From positions 744,001-808,000 of the forward strand of contig NZ_FOUX01000003.1 of NCBI RefSeq assembly GCF_900114995.1: a DNA stretch of 64,000 nucleotides, written 5' to 3'. The translations under genes and the position numbers were made by a program. The notes beneath the pieces are model-generated. The model did no database searches. It saw only the letters and a program-made list of their open reading frames with translations, and had not been told where the DNA came from. This DNA comes from Chitinophaga sp. YR627 (GTDB lineage Bacteria; Bacteroidota; Bacteroidia; Chitinophagales; Chitinophagaceae). Shown here piece by piece: positions 45,349 through 53,101 of this stretch (position 1 is its first letter; each line of letters starts with the position of its first letter).

Positions 45349-47016
45349 ATGCGTGCATTTTTTCGCAGAAATAGAAGAATGATGCTGGTATTGGTGCTGC
45401 TGGTAGCCGGCGGTATGAGTATCATGGCTTATAATGAGAAGGATAAGTACTTCGAAATAGCCAAGAACCTGGATATATTCGCCGCTTTTTACCGCGAACT
45501 CAATACCTACTACGTAGATGAACTGCCTCCCGAAAAACTCATGCATAAAGGCATTGACGCCATGCTGGAAGAGACAGACCCATATACTGACTTTATACCG
45601 GAAGAAAATCTGGACGAACTGAAATTCATGGCCACCGGTAAATACGGTGGAGTAGGGGTCTCCGTCAATACAGACAGCGAACGCACTGTGATCACCGACG
45701 TCTACGAAGGTGGTCCTATGGATAAAGCAGGCGTGAAACCTGGTGATATCATCCTCTCACTCGATGGAAAGGATATCAAGGGAATGGACCAGGAAGAGAT
45801 CAGCCGTATGCTGAAAGGTGCTCCGGGTTCTTCACTGGATATGGTCACCAAACATCCTGTTACCGGTGCTCAGAACAACAGAAGGATCAATCGTGAAGAG
45901 ATCAATGTAAAAGCAGTCAGCTTCTCTGGTATCACCAACCGCGATATCGGTTATATCAGAATGACGCAGTTCACCGAAAACAGCGGCGAACTCGTACAGG
46001 GCGCTTTCGCAGAACTTAAAAAGCAATATCCTTCCATGAAGGGCCTGATCCTGGACCTCAGAGGTAACCCGGGTGGTTTACTGGATGAAGCAGTAGTGGT
46101 AGCCAACATCTTCGTGGATAAGAATAAAACGATCGTTAGTACAAAAGGAAAAGTAAAGAGCTGGGACAGAGAATATAAAACCGAGACATCCGCATTCGAT
46201 GCGCATATCCCCCTGGTTGTACTGACCAACCGCTCCTCAGCTTCCGCTTCAGAAATCGTGGCAGGCGCTATTCAGGACCTCGACAGAGGCGTAATTGTCG
46301 GTCAGCGTTCCTTTGGTAAGGGATTGGTGCAAACCACGCGTCCGCTGCCTTATAATGCGAAACTGAAAGTAACGACCGCCAAATACTACACCCCAAGCGG
46401 CCGCTGTATCCAGGCAATTGACTATTCCCACAGAAACAGCGATGGAGAAGTGGAATATGTCGCAGATTCCGTGCGTAAATCCTTTAATACAGTAGCAGGC
46501 CGTAAAGTAAGAGATGGCGGTGGTATAGAACCGGATGACGCAGTAGAACCAACCCTGCTCAGCCAGGTAGCGATCACCCTGCTGCGTAAACAATACATCT
46601 TCGACTTCGCTACACAGTATTACTATAGTCACCCGAAAATTGCAGCTGCCAATACCTTCGAACTCAGTGAAGACGATTTCGCAGATTTTCTGAAATATCT
46701 CGATGGCAGAAACTATAGCTACAAAACCCGTAGTGAAGAAGCCCTGGAATCCTTTCAGGCTACTGCCAGAAAAGAGAAATACTACGATGCAGTAGCAAAA
46801 GAGTTTGAAGCATTGCAGGTGAAAATGAAACATGATAAGAAACAGGACCTGCTGAAGAATAAAACAGAGATCAAACGTCTGCTGGAAGAAGAGATCGCCA
46901 GCCGCTACTATATGCAGCGCGGACGTATTGAAAAATCACTGTCCAGTGATAATGAGGTCAATGAGGCAATCACCGTACTGCATTCGCCGGAACGTTATCA
47001 GCAATTACTGAAATAA
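45349..47016 (+). CDS. S41-family C-terminal processing protease
   Basis: This is a 555-residue periplasmic serine protease of the CtpA/Prc class, anchored by an N-terminal membrane helix (about 10-27). A PDZ domain spans about 95-180 (YGGVGVSV, GVKPGDIILSLDG). The catalytic S41 domain shows LRGNPGGLLDEAV, then NRSSASASEIVAGAIQDLDRG with the Ser, and SFGKGLVQ with the Lys. The C-terminal ~170 residues are helical. It lies after yidD but has its own 118-base upstream gap. Confidence 0.92.
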   Translation: MRAFFRRNRRMMLVLVLLVAGGMSIMAYNEKDKYFEIAKNLDIFAAFYRELNTYYVDELPPEKLMHKGIDAMLEETDPYTDFIPEENLDELKFMATGKYGGVGVSVNTDSERTVITDVYEGGPMDKAGVKPGDIILSLDGKDIKGMDQEEISRMLKGAPGSSLDMVTKHPVTGAQNNRRINREEINVKAVSFSGITNRDIGYIRMTQFTENSGELVQGAFAELKKQYPSMKGLILDLRGNPGGLLDEAVVVANIFVDKNKTIVSTKGKVKSWDREYKTETSAFDAHIPLVVLTNRSSASASEIVAGAIQDLDRGVIVGQRSFGKGLVQTTRPLPYNAKLKVTTAKYYTPSGRCIQAIDYSHRNSDGEVEYVADSVRKSFNTVAGRKVRDGGGIEPDDAVEPTLLSQVAITLLRKQYIFDFATQYYYSHPKIAAANTFELSEDDFADFLKYLDGRNYSYKTRSEEALESFQATARKEKYYDAVAKEFEALQVKMKHDKKQDLLKNKTEIKRLLEEEIASRYYMQRGRIEKSLSSDNEVNEAITVLHSPERYQQLLK

Positions 47017-47035
47017 TACCTTCTTTTAAAAGGAT

Positions 47036-47087
47036 AAAAGTCCATAGGCAGGCGGCTTTCGCACCTGTTTATGGACTTTTCTTTTTC
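47036..47087 (+). terminator. Terminator after the S41 protease gene
   Basis: AAAAGTCCATA (47036-47046) and TATGGACTTTT (47070-47080) pair, followed by CTTTTTC. Confidence 0.8.
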
Positions 47088-47184
47088 AGGCAGCGGAGGG
47101 AAAAATTATGATTTCCGGCATTTTAATTTTAAATTATGCTTCTCTTCTCTACACACGTTATTAAAAACCAAAATAAAGAACCGC

Positions 47185-48573
47185 ATGCCTGAAAATGCTA
47201 ATAACAACTCTCGCAGGGGATTTATCACCAAAGTGGCGAAAGGAGTAGTGGGCGCCTCTTTATTGCCCAACATCATCACAGCAGCCGACAGAAAACGTAA
47301 CCTCGAATCACTGTCGCGTGCAAACGAAAAGTATAGTGCCAATGACCAGATCCAGATCGCGCTGATCGGAGCCGGTGGTATGGGTACCGCGGATACAAAT
47401 ACCGCTATTACCGTACCGGGGGCTAAACTCATTGCCGCCTGTGATCTGTACGATGGCCGTCTTGCCGATGCCAGAAAGAAATGGGGCAACGACATCTTTA
47501 CCACCCGTGATTATCGCGAGATACTGGAGCGTAAAGATGTAGATGCGGTGATCATTGCAACGCCCGATTTCTGGCACAAAGACATCTCTGTTGCTGCGAT
47601 GAATAAAGGCAAATCCGTCTATTGTGAAAAACCCATGGTACACGACATTTCTGAAGGACCTGCTGTAGTAGAGGCACAACAGAAGAACAGCAAAGTGGTA
47701 TACCAGGTAGGTAGTCAGGGGATGAGTTCTCTCGGTAATGAAAAAGCCAGACAATTGCTGAAAGACGGCGCTATCGGAAAACTCAATTATGCAGAAGGAT
47801 TCTGGGCACGTATGTCTCCCTTCGGCGCCTGGCAGTACCCTATTCCTGCTGATGCTTCTACGAAAACCGTCGACTGGACCACTTATCTGAAAAACGCCCC
47901 CAAAAGAGATTTCGATCCCTTACGTTTCTTCCGCTGGCGTAATTACAGGGATTATGGTACCGGCGTATCCGGCGACCTGTTTGTACACCTGTTCTCCAGT
48001 CTGCATTTTGTAACCGGTTCTATCGGACCAGAAAAAGTAATGGCGACCGGTGGTCTTCGTTACTGGAAAGATGGCCGTGAAGTGCCTGATGTGATGCTCG
48101 GTATGTTTGACTATCCTGAAACAGAAGTACATCCTGCATTTAACCTTTCCCTGCGTGTAAACTTTGTGGATGGTACCGGTGGTACCAACTATCTGCGAAT
48201 GGTGGGCAGCGAAGGTTCCATGACGGTAGAATGGGATAAAGTGACCCTGTATCGCAACAAGACATATGCAGCGACTGACGATCCTTTACTGCAAAGCAAA
48301 AAGGATGTGGATCATGGCAAGCAGTATGTATATGACCGTAAAGAAATGCTGCCGCCGGATAAGCTGGAATATGTAGCAGAAGAAGGCTATAAAGGCGCGC
48401 ATTTTGATCACTTCTATAATCTGTTCAATGCAATGCGTACAGGTGGTAAAGTAAGCGAAGATGCCCTGTTTGGCTACCGCGCAGCGGCGCCTGCATTACT
48501 TTGTAACGATAGTTACTTCAATAACCGTATTATTCAATGGGATCCTAAAGCCCTGAAATCGATAAACAAATAA
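47185..48573 (+). CDS. Gfo/Idh/MocA-family oxidoreductase with Tat-like leader
   Basis: This is an NAD(P)-dependent sugar oxidoreductase of 462 residues. The leader SRRGFITKVAKGVVGASLL resembles a twin-arginine signal. The Rossmann fold starts IQIALIGAGGMGTADTN, and the catalytic-region motif VYCEKPMVHDISE matches the family EKP. The ATG at 47185 is chosen because the leader begins there; the upstream in-frame codons are inside the terminator. The gene is followed at 10 bases by a DUF1080 lipoprotein, a common pairing in Bacteroidota. Together they may act on 3-keto-glycosides. Confidence 0.92.
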   Translation: MPENANNNSRRGFITKVAKGVVGASLLPNIITAADRKRNLESLSRANEKYSANDQIQIALIGAGGMGTADTNTAITVPGAKLIAACDLYDGRLADARKKWGNDIFTTRDYREILERKDVDAVIIATPDFWHKDISVAAMNKGKSVYCEKPMVHDISEGPAVVEAQQKNSKVVYQVGSQGMSSLGNEKARQLLKDGAIGKLNYAEGFWARMSPFGAWQYPIPADASTKTVDWTTYLKNAPKRDFDPLRFFRWRNYRDYGTGVSGDLFVHLFSSLHFVTGSIGPEKVMATGGLRYWKDGREVPDVMLGMFDYPETEVHPAFNLSLRVNFVDGTGGTNYLRMVGSEGSMTVEWDKVTLYRNKTYAATDDPLLQSKKDVDHGKQYVYDRKEMLPPDKLEYVAEEGYKGAHFDHFYNLFNAMRTGGKVSEDALFGYRAAAPALLCNDSYFNNRIIQWDPKALKSINK

Positions 48574-48583
48574 ACCAAAGATC

Positions 48584-49369
48584 ATGATGAAATTATTTGT
48601 TCCGGCATTATCAGTAATGGCCATCAGCCTGGCAGCATGCGGCGGTGGTTCAAATTCCACGTCGAATGACAGTACTACCGTTACAGCCGATACATCTGCA
48701 GCGCAGGCGCCTGTAACAGATGCAGCAGATAACCTGCTGTCAGATACAGAAAAATCAGAAGGATGGACATTGTTGTTCAACGGCCAGAATCTCGATGGCT
48801 GGCATATTTATAAAGGCAAACAGTCCAATAGCTGGACAGCCGATAACGGTACCCTGCACTGCCTGGGAAGCGAAAAAGACAAGAGTGATAAACGTGCAGA
48901 TCTGACTTCCGACAGTACCTACGAGAACTTTGAGTTCCGTACCGACTGGAAGATCGCACCAAAAGGTAACAGCGGGATTATCTATCTGGCTTCAGAAGAC
49001 CAGGAATCAGCTTATCTGAGCGGTCCTGAGTATCAGCTGATCGATGATGAGAACTTCCCTGAAAAACTGGAAGACTGGCAGAAAACCGGCGCTAACTACG
49101 CAATGGGTGCTCCGCTGGTAGCTGCGGCTAAACCAGTTGGGGAGTGGAACCATACCCGTATTGTTGTGAATAAGGGACATGTGGAGCACTGGCTGAATGG
49201 TCAGAAGACCGCTGACTATCAGATCGGTTCTCCTGAATGGAAGAAAGCCAGAAAAGAAGGTAAATGGAAAGATGCCAAAGCTTACGGTGAAACAAAGAAA
49301 GGTCATATCGACCTGCAGGATCACGGAAGCGAAGTATGGTTCAGAAATGTAAAGATCAAACAACTGTAG
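48584..49369 (+). CDS. DUF1080 (3-keto-disaccharide hydrolase-like) lipoprotein
   Basis: This is a 261-residue lipoprotein (lipobox LAAC, Cys19) with a Ser/Thr-rich tether and then a DUF1080 jelly-roll fold: GWTLLFNGQNLDGWHIYKG, NFEFRTDWKIAPKGNSGIIYL, EYQLIDDENFP and VEHWLNGQK. Some DUF1080 proteins have been reported as 3-keto-glucoside hydrolases or lyases. It starts 10 bases after the oxidoreductase gene and is probably its functional partner. Confidence 0.9.
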   Translation: MMKLFVPALSVMAISLAACGGGSNSTSNDSTTVTADTSAAQAPVTDAADNLLSDTEKSEGWTLLFNGQNLDGWHIYKGKQSNSWTADNGTLHCLGSEKDKSDKRADLTSDSTYENFEFRTDWKIAPKGNSGIIYLASEDQESAYLSGPEYQLIDDENFPEKLEDWQKTGANYAMGAPLVAAAKPVGEWNHTRIVVNKGHVEHWLNGQKTADYQIGSPEWKKARKEGKWKDAKAYGETKKGHIDLQDHGSEVWFRNVKIKQL

Positions 49370-49449
49370 ATAATAAGGGGACTTGTCAGTATCAACGCTC
49401 CCTTTGCATCGCTTAAAGGATTGCCTGATCACACCAGGCACCAGAACGG

Positions 49450-49486
49450 AAAAGAGGCTGCCTCAAAATATTGAGCAGCCTCTTTT
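49450..49486. terminator. Bidirectional terminator between DUF1080 gene and sod
   Basis: AAAAGAGGCTGC (49450-49461) and GCAGCCTCTTTT (49475-49486) pair, with further CTCAA/TTGAG pairing inside around AATA. It lies between convergent genes. The AGAGGCTG core is shared with 36035-36068. Confidence 0.85.
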
Positions 49487-49508
49487 CTTTATTGGAAAGC
49501 CGTTAAAA

Positions 49509-50114
49509 TTATTTAGCAGCTTCGTAGTTCTTAGCTACTTCGCTCCAGTTAACCACGCTCCAGAAAGCTTTCAGGTATTCCGGACGACGGTTCTGATATT
49601 TCAGGTAGTAAGCGTGTTCCCAAACGTCGATACCCAGAACTGGTGTGCCTTTTACTTCAGCAACGTCCATCAGTGGGTTGTCCTGGTTTGGAGTGGAAGT
49701 GATTTCCAGTTTACCGTCTTTTACGATCAGCCATGCCCAACCGGAACCGAAACGGGTAGCACCAGCGTTAGCGAATTTCTCTTTGAATTCTTCGAAAGAA
49801 CCGAAAGTGCTCTTGATAGCATCTGCCAGTGCGCCTGTAGGTTCACCACCTGCATTAGGGCCGATCACTTTCCAGAAGAAGCTGTGGTTCCAGTGACCAC
49901 CACCGTTGTTTCTTACAGCAGGGCTGATCTTACCAGCGCTTGCTACCAGCTCTTCCAGGGATTTATTTTCATTTTCAGTACCGGCAATCGCTTTGTTCAG
50001 GTTGTCTACATATGCCTGATGGTGCTTACCGTGGTGAATTTCCATTGTCAGTTTATCAATATGCGGTTCCAGTGCGTCGTGTGCGTACGGTAAGCTCGGA
50101 AGTGTAAATGCCAT
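49509..50114 (-). CDS. sod: Superoxide dismutase (Fe/Mn type)
   Basis: This enzyme turns superoxide into hydrogen peroxide and oxygen. The 201-residue protein has the four metal ligands H27 (IHHGKHHQAY), H77 (GGGHWNHSFFW), D163 and H167 (DVWEHAYY). Length and order are typical of the cytoplasmic Fe/Mn family. Iron or manganese use cannot be separated by sequence alone. A well-formed promoter lies upstream (50165-50196). Confidence 0.96.
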   Translation of the reverse strand: MAFTLPSLPYAHDALEPHIDKLTMEIHHGKHHQAYVDNLNKAIAGTENENKSLEELVASAGKISPAVRNNGGGHWNHSFFWKVIGPNAGGEPTGALADAIKSTFGSFEEFKEKFANAGATRFGSGWAWLIVKDGKLEITSTPNQDNPLMDVAEVKGTPVLGIDVWEHAYYLKYQNRRPEYLKAFWSVVNWSEVAKNYEAAK

Positions 50115-50443
50115 AACTTAATGTTTTTATTGTGTTAATGAATATGTATCTCAAAAAGAGTTTCCAAATTTACTGCCTAATATCATAAATATCAAACAAG
50201 GCTGTGCCTGGCGATATAATTAGAACTAGGTGGTTTCGCCCAATTCGCATACCAATTATGTTGGATATATACTTTTTTATTTTATATTTACGTTAAGCGT
50301 TGTAACAAATTTTCGTGTTACATTCCTGTTCGTTTAAACTTGAAAGTTACAATACTAGACAATCCTGCGCTACGTAGGATCAGGTTTACTATGTCACTCC
50401 TGACCCCTTAAGTTTCAGCTATTGTTTGTATAAAACTTAATGT
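50115..50443. other. Divergent intergenic region between sod and PAS-LuxR gene
   Basis: This 329-base gap contains the sod promoter (50165-50196) and no gene. A short ATCCT...AGGAT pair is present near 50361-50379. No regulator binding site can be named. Confidence 0.5.
50165..50196 (-). promoter_or_regulatory. Complete -33/-7 promoter of sod
   Basis: On the minus strand a -33 TTTG (50193-50196) is followed by exactly 20 bases and then a -7 box TAAATTTG (50165-50172). This spacing is the classic Bacteroidota arrangement. Transcription would start near 50157, giving a leader of about 40 bases before the sod ATG. Confidence 0.8.
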
Positions 50444-51148
50444 ATGTTGACAGATTCGGACATGGGCCAGAGCTATTCCCTCAACGCCTTACAAAAGGAA
50501 AATGAACTGTTAAAGACCCGCATCCAGTCACTGGAAAGTCTTTTAGACCATTTCCCCGCTATGCTTTATACTCACCAGAACAATTCCAAAACGATCAACT
50601 GGTGTAACCGCTATATGGAAGATGTAACAGGATACACTTTAGCGGAAATGAATAGTCTGGGATTGGATTTCTTTAAAAAAGTCATGCATCCCGATGATTT
50701 TGAACTGGCTGTCATAGCCCAACAGTCGTTCAAAGAGAATAAGAATGTATTTGGGGGAGTGTTGCGGTTTCGTAAACGGGGCGCCGAAAACTGGCGCTGG
50801 CTGACAGGCATTGCTATTCCCTATAGCCGGGATGACGCAGGTGGTGTAAAAGAGGTGATCTGTGCATTTGTGGATATGACCATGGCCATGGATACCAATG
50901 ACCAGCTGACTGAAGCCATGCTGGATGTCATGCGCCGGAAACATGAAGATCTCATCAGTAAACTCACCCCGCGTGAGAAAGATATTCTCAAACTCACTGT
51001 GAAAGGATTGAATAACAAAGAGATAGCTGCTGAGCTGAATCTAAGCCGTTATACCATAGAAACCCATCGTAAAAATATCCGGATCAAGTTGAAAGTCCGC
51101 AATACAACTGAATTAATCGCTTTAGCAAGAAAGGTTGGTTATCAATAA
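50444..51148 (+). CDS. PAS-domain LuxR-type transcription regulator
   Basis: This is a 234-residue regulator. A short helix is followed by a PAS domain (about 30-145, with MLYTHQNNSKTINWCNRYMEDVTGY and HPDDFELAVIAQQSF) and a C-terminal LuxR helix-turn-helix (LTPREKDILKLTVKGLNNKEIAAEL and SRYTIETHRKNIRIKLKVR). There is no receiver domain, so it may sense a ligand directly through the PAS domain. It is followed by a palindrome at 51193-51214 and the J-domain-like gene. Confidence 0.88.
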   Translation: MLTDSDMGQSYSLNALQKENELLKTRIQSLESLLDHFPAMLYTHQNNSKTINWCNRYMEDVTGYTLAEMNSLGLDFFKKVMHPDDFELAVIAQQSFKENKNVFGGVLRFRKRGAENWRWLTGIAIPYSRDDAGGVKEVICAFVDMTMAMDTNDQLTEAMLDVMRRKHEDLISKLTPREKDILKLTVKGLNNKEIAAELNLSRYTIETHRKNIRIKLKVRNTTELIALARKVGYQ

Positions 51149-51186
51149 ATTATGTAGTGTAAACAGTCTGTGGGCATAACAAATAC

Positions 51187-51214
51187 GGGTAAAAATACCC
51201 AAGCTTGGGTATTT
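51187..51214. promoter_or_regulatory. Palindrome with GGGTA repeats
   Basis: A perfect 22-base palindrome spans 51193-51214 with AAATACCC and GGGTATTT arms around AAGCTT. A further GGGTA lies at 51187-51191, giving an alternative small hairpin. It is placed between the PAS-LuxR gene and the mini-gene. Operator, terminator or autoregulatory site are all possible. Confidence 0.45.
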
Positions 51215-51300
51215 GATGCCAGGATAAAGTCGACTAATTTAGTGGCATTAGAAAAACAGATTTTTTAAACGTTAGAAAGACATCCGAAACCCCTATTGCT

Positions 51301-51510
51301 ATGATTACAGATGAAAGTGCGTTGAGTATCTTGCAGCTTGACCGTTCAGCAACAGCAGAGGAGATAATGGCGAGATATGAAATGTTGAAATATCAATATA
51401 AAAAGATCAAGGACGAGACGGGCGATCTCAGAACCCGGCTTGCTTACCAGTTGAAGCAGATCGAACTTGACGACGTATACATTTACTTTACAAGGAAACA
51501 AAGAATATGA
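51301..51510 (+). CDS. Small J-domain-like protein
   Basis: This is a 69-residue hypothetical protein. The first half resembles the start of a DnaJ J-domain: LSILQLDRSATAEEIMARYEMLKYQY. The diagnostic HPD tripeptide is missing and the segment KKIKDETGD takes its place, so it is unlikely to stimulate DnaK in the normal way. There is no signal. It lies between the palindrome and the SPFH gene. Confidence 0.6.
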   Translation: MITDESALSILQLDRSATAEEIMARYEMLKYQYKKIKDETGDLRTRLAYQLKQIELDDVYIYFTRKQRI

Positions 51511-51657
51511 CCTAAGCGAATTGAACATTCATTCGTTGTGTTTTTAACTCGGCTTTCGTCCGTTGTTTGTATCTTTTCTGAATCTTAACTTTCTCAGGTA
51601 AAGTCATTTCCATATTGTCGTCTTTTATCATACATTTATACTCATAAACTCCAAATT

Positions 51658-52584
51658 ATGAGTATTGCTTACATTGTAATCGGCGTCATTATCCTGTTGA
51701 TCCTACTTTCGAGTTTCGTAACCGTACAACAGGGTACAATAGGCGTTACTACTATCTTCGGAAAGTATAACCGTATACTGTTCCCTGGCCTGAACTTTAA
51801 AATTCCACTGGTTGAAAAGGTATTTAAACGCATCTCTATCCAGAACCGTTCGGTAGAACTGGAATTCCAGGCTATTACCGTTGACCAGGCCAATGTTTAC
51901 TTCAAGGCTATGCTCCTCTATTCCGTATGGAATCAGGACGAAGAAACCATCAAAAACGTAGCATTTAAGTTTGTGGATGAACGTAGTTTCATGCAGGCAC
52001 TGGTACGTACCATTGAAGGTTCTATCCGCGGTTTCGTGGCTACCAAACGTCAGTCAGAAGTACTGGGTCTGCGCCGCGATATTACTGAGCATGTAAAAGA
52101 ACAGATTGACCAGACCCTGGAAGCCTGGGGCTTTCACTTACAGGATCTGCAGATGAACGATATCACCTTTGATGATGCGATCATGAAATCCATGGCGCAG
52201 GTAGTGGCTTCCAATAACCTGAAAGCTGCTGCTGAAAACGAAGGTCAGGCATTGCTGATCACCAAGACCAAAGCAGCTGAAGCGGATGGTAATGCGATTA
52301 AGATCGCAGCCGAAGCAGAACGTCAGGCGGCCCAGTTACGTGGTATGGGTGTGGCATTGTTCCGTGAAGAGGTGGCTAAAGGTATGACCATGGCGGCTAA
52401 AGAAATGCAGCAGGCTAACCTGGATACTTCCGTGATCCTGTTCTCTATGTGGACAGAAGCTATTAAACACTTCGCTGAAAATAGTAAGGGAAATGTGATC
52501 TTCCTGGATGGTTCTTCTGAAGGAATGGATCATACCATGCAGCAGATGATGGCGATGAACAAACTGATGGAAAAGAAGAACTAA
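51658..52584 (+). CDS. SPFH-domain (stomatin/flotillin-like) protein
   Basis: This is a 308-residue membrane-scaffold protein. An N-terminal membrane helix (about 4-22) is followed by an SPFH/band-7 domain (about 25-200, with TVQQGTIGVTTIFGKYN and RSVELEFQAITVDQANVYF). An Ala/Glu-rich coiled coil (about 200-260) comes next, and the tail is Met-rich. Bacterial relatives organise membrane microdomains or protease complexes. No NfeD partner gene is adjacent. A terminator follows. Confidence 0.9.
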   Translation: MSIAYIVIGVIILLILLSSFVTVQQGTIGVTTIFGKYNRILFPGLNFKIPLVEKVFKRISIQNRSVELEFQAITVDQANVYFKAMLLYSVWNQDEETIKNVAFKFVDERSFMQALVRTIEGSIRGFVATKRQSEVLGLRRDITEHVKEQIDQTLEAWGFHLQDLQMNDITFDDAIMKSMAQVVASNNLKAAAENEGQALLITKTKAAEADGNAIKIAAEAERQAAQLRGMGVALFREEVAKGMTMAAKEMQQANLDTSVILFSMWTEAIKHFAENSKGNVIFLDGSSEGMDHTMQQMMAMNKLMEKKN

Positions 52585-52607
52585 ACGTTATACATATTGC
52601 TGAAAGA

Positions 52608-52643
52608 AAAGCGGCGTTGTCTCTGGTGAGGCAACGCCGCTTT
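52608..52643. terminator. Bidirectional terminator after the SPFH gene
   Basis: AAAGCGGCGTTGTCTC (52608-52623) pairs fully with GAGGCAACGCCGCTTT (52628-52643) around TGGT, with one G-U. It lies between convergent genes. Confidence 0.85.
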
Positions 52644-52646
52644 CAT

Positions 52647-53087
52647 TTATTTTCTTCGCTGTTCGAAAAATGTCTTTACTAACTGTAAACTCTCTTCTTC
52701 ACATGGCCCTTGCTCTACTTTCGTTTTGGGATGGAAAGGGGAGGTAGCGCCTGCTACTCTGCGATAACTGTTCTTCTCATCTTTTGCCGCGTATACGATG
52801 CGCCCGATCTTGCTCCAGTAAAGCGCTCCTGCACACATCAGGCAAGGCTCCAGCGTCACGTATAAAGTGGCGTCCATGAGATACTTGCTGCCCAGGTAAT
52901 TGAAAGCGGCTGTCAGTGCCAGCATTTCTGCATGCGCCGTACAGTCGTTCAACATTTCTACCTGATTGCTGCCTTTACCAATGATCTTATCACTCAGTAC
53001 CACTACAGCGCCAACAGGTACTTCTCCGGCATCAAATGCTTTCCGGGCTTCACGAAGCGCCTGCTGCATATAGTATTTATCATCCAT
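52647..53087 (-). CDS. tadA: tRNA adenosine(34) deaminase-type nucleoside deaminase
   Basis: TadA deaminates A34 to inosine in tRNA-Arg(ACG). The 146-residue protein has the zinc-deaminase motif HAE (H52, E54) and PCLMC (C82, C85), and begins DDKYYMQQALREARKAF. The length is typical. It follows ligA by 14 bases and is co-transcribed with it. A related cytosine or guanine deaminase cannot be ruled out fully. Confidence 0.9.
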   Translation of the reverse strand: MDDKYYMQQALREARKAFDAGEVPVGAVVVLSDKIIGKGSNQVEMLNDCTAHAEMLALTAAFNYLGSKYLMDATLYVTLEPCLMCAGALYWSKIGRIVYAAKDEKNSYRRVAGATSPFHPKTKVEQGPCEEESLQLVKTFFEQRRK

Positions 53088-53101
53088 GCTCCTCGTCTGC
53101 T

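Noticed and set aside
46249..46833. 194-residue minus-strand frame inside the S41 protease gene
   Set aside because: The plus-strand frame carries the catalytic motifs; the antisense frame is Cys/Phe-rich without a family.
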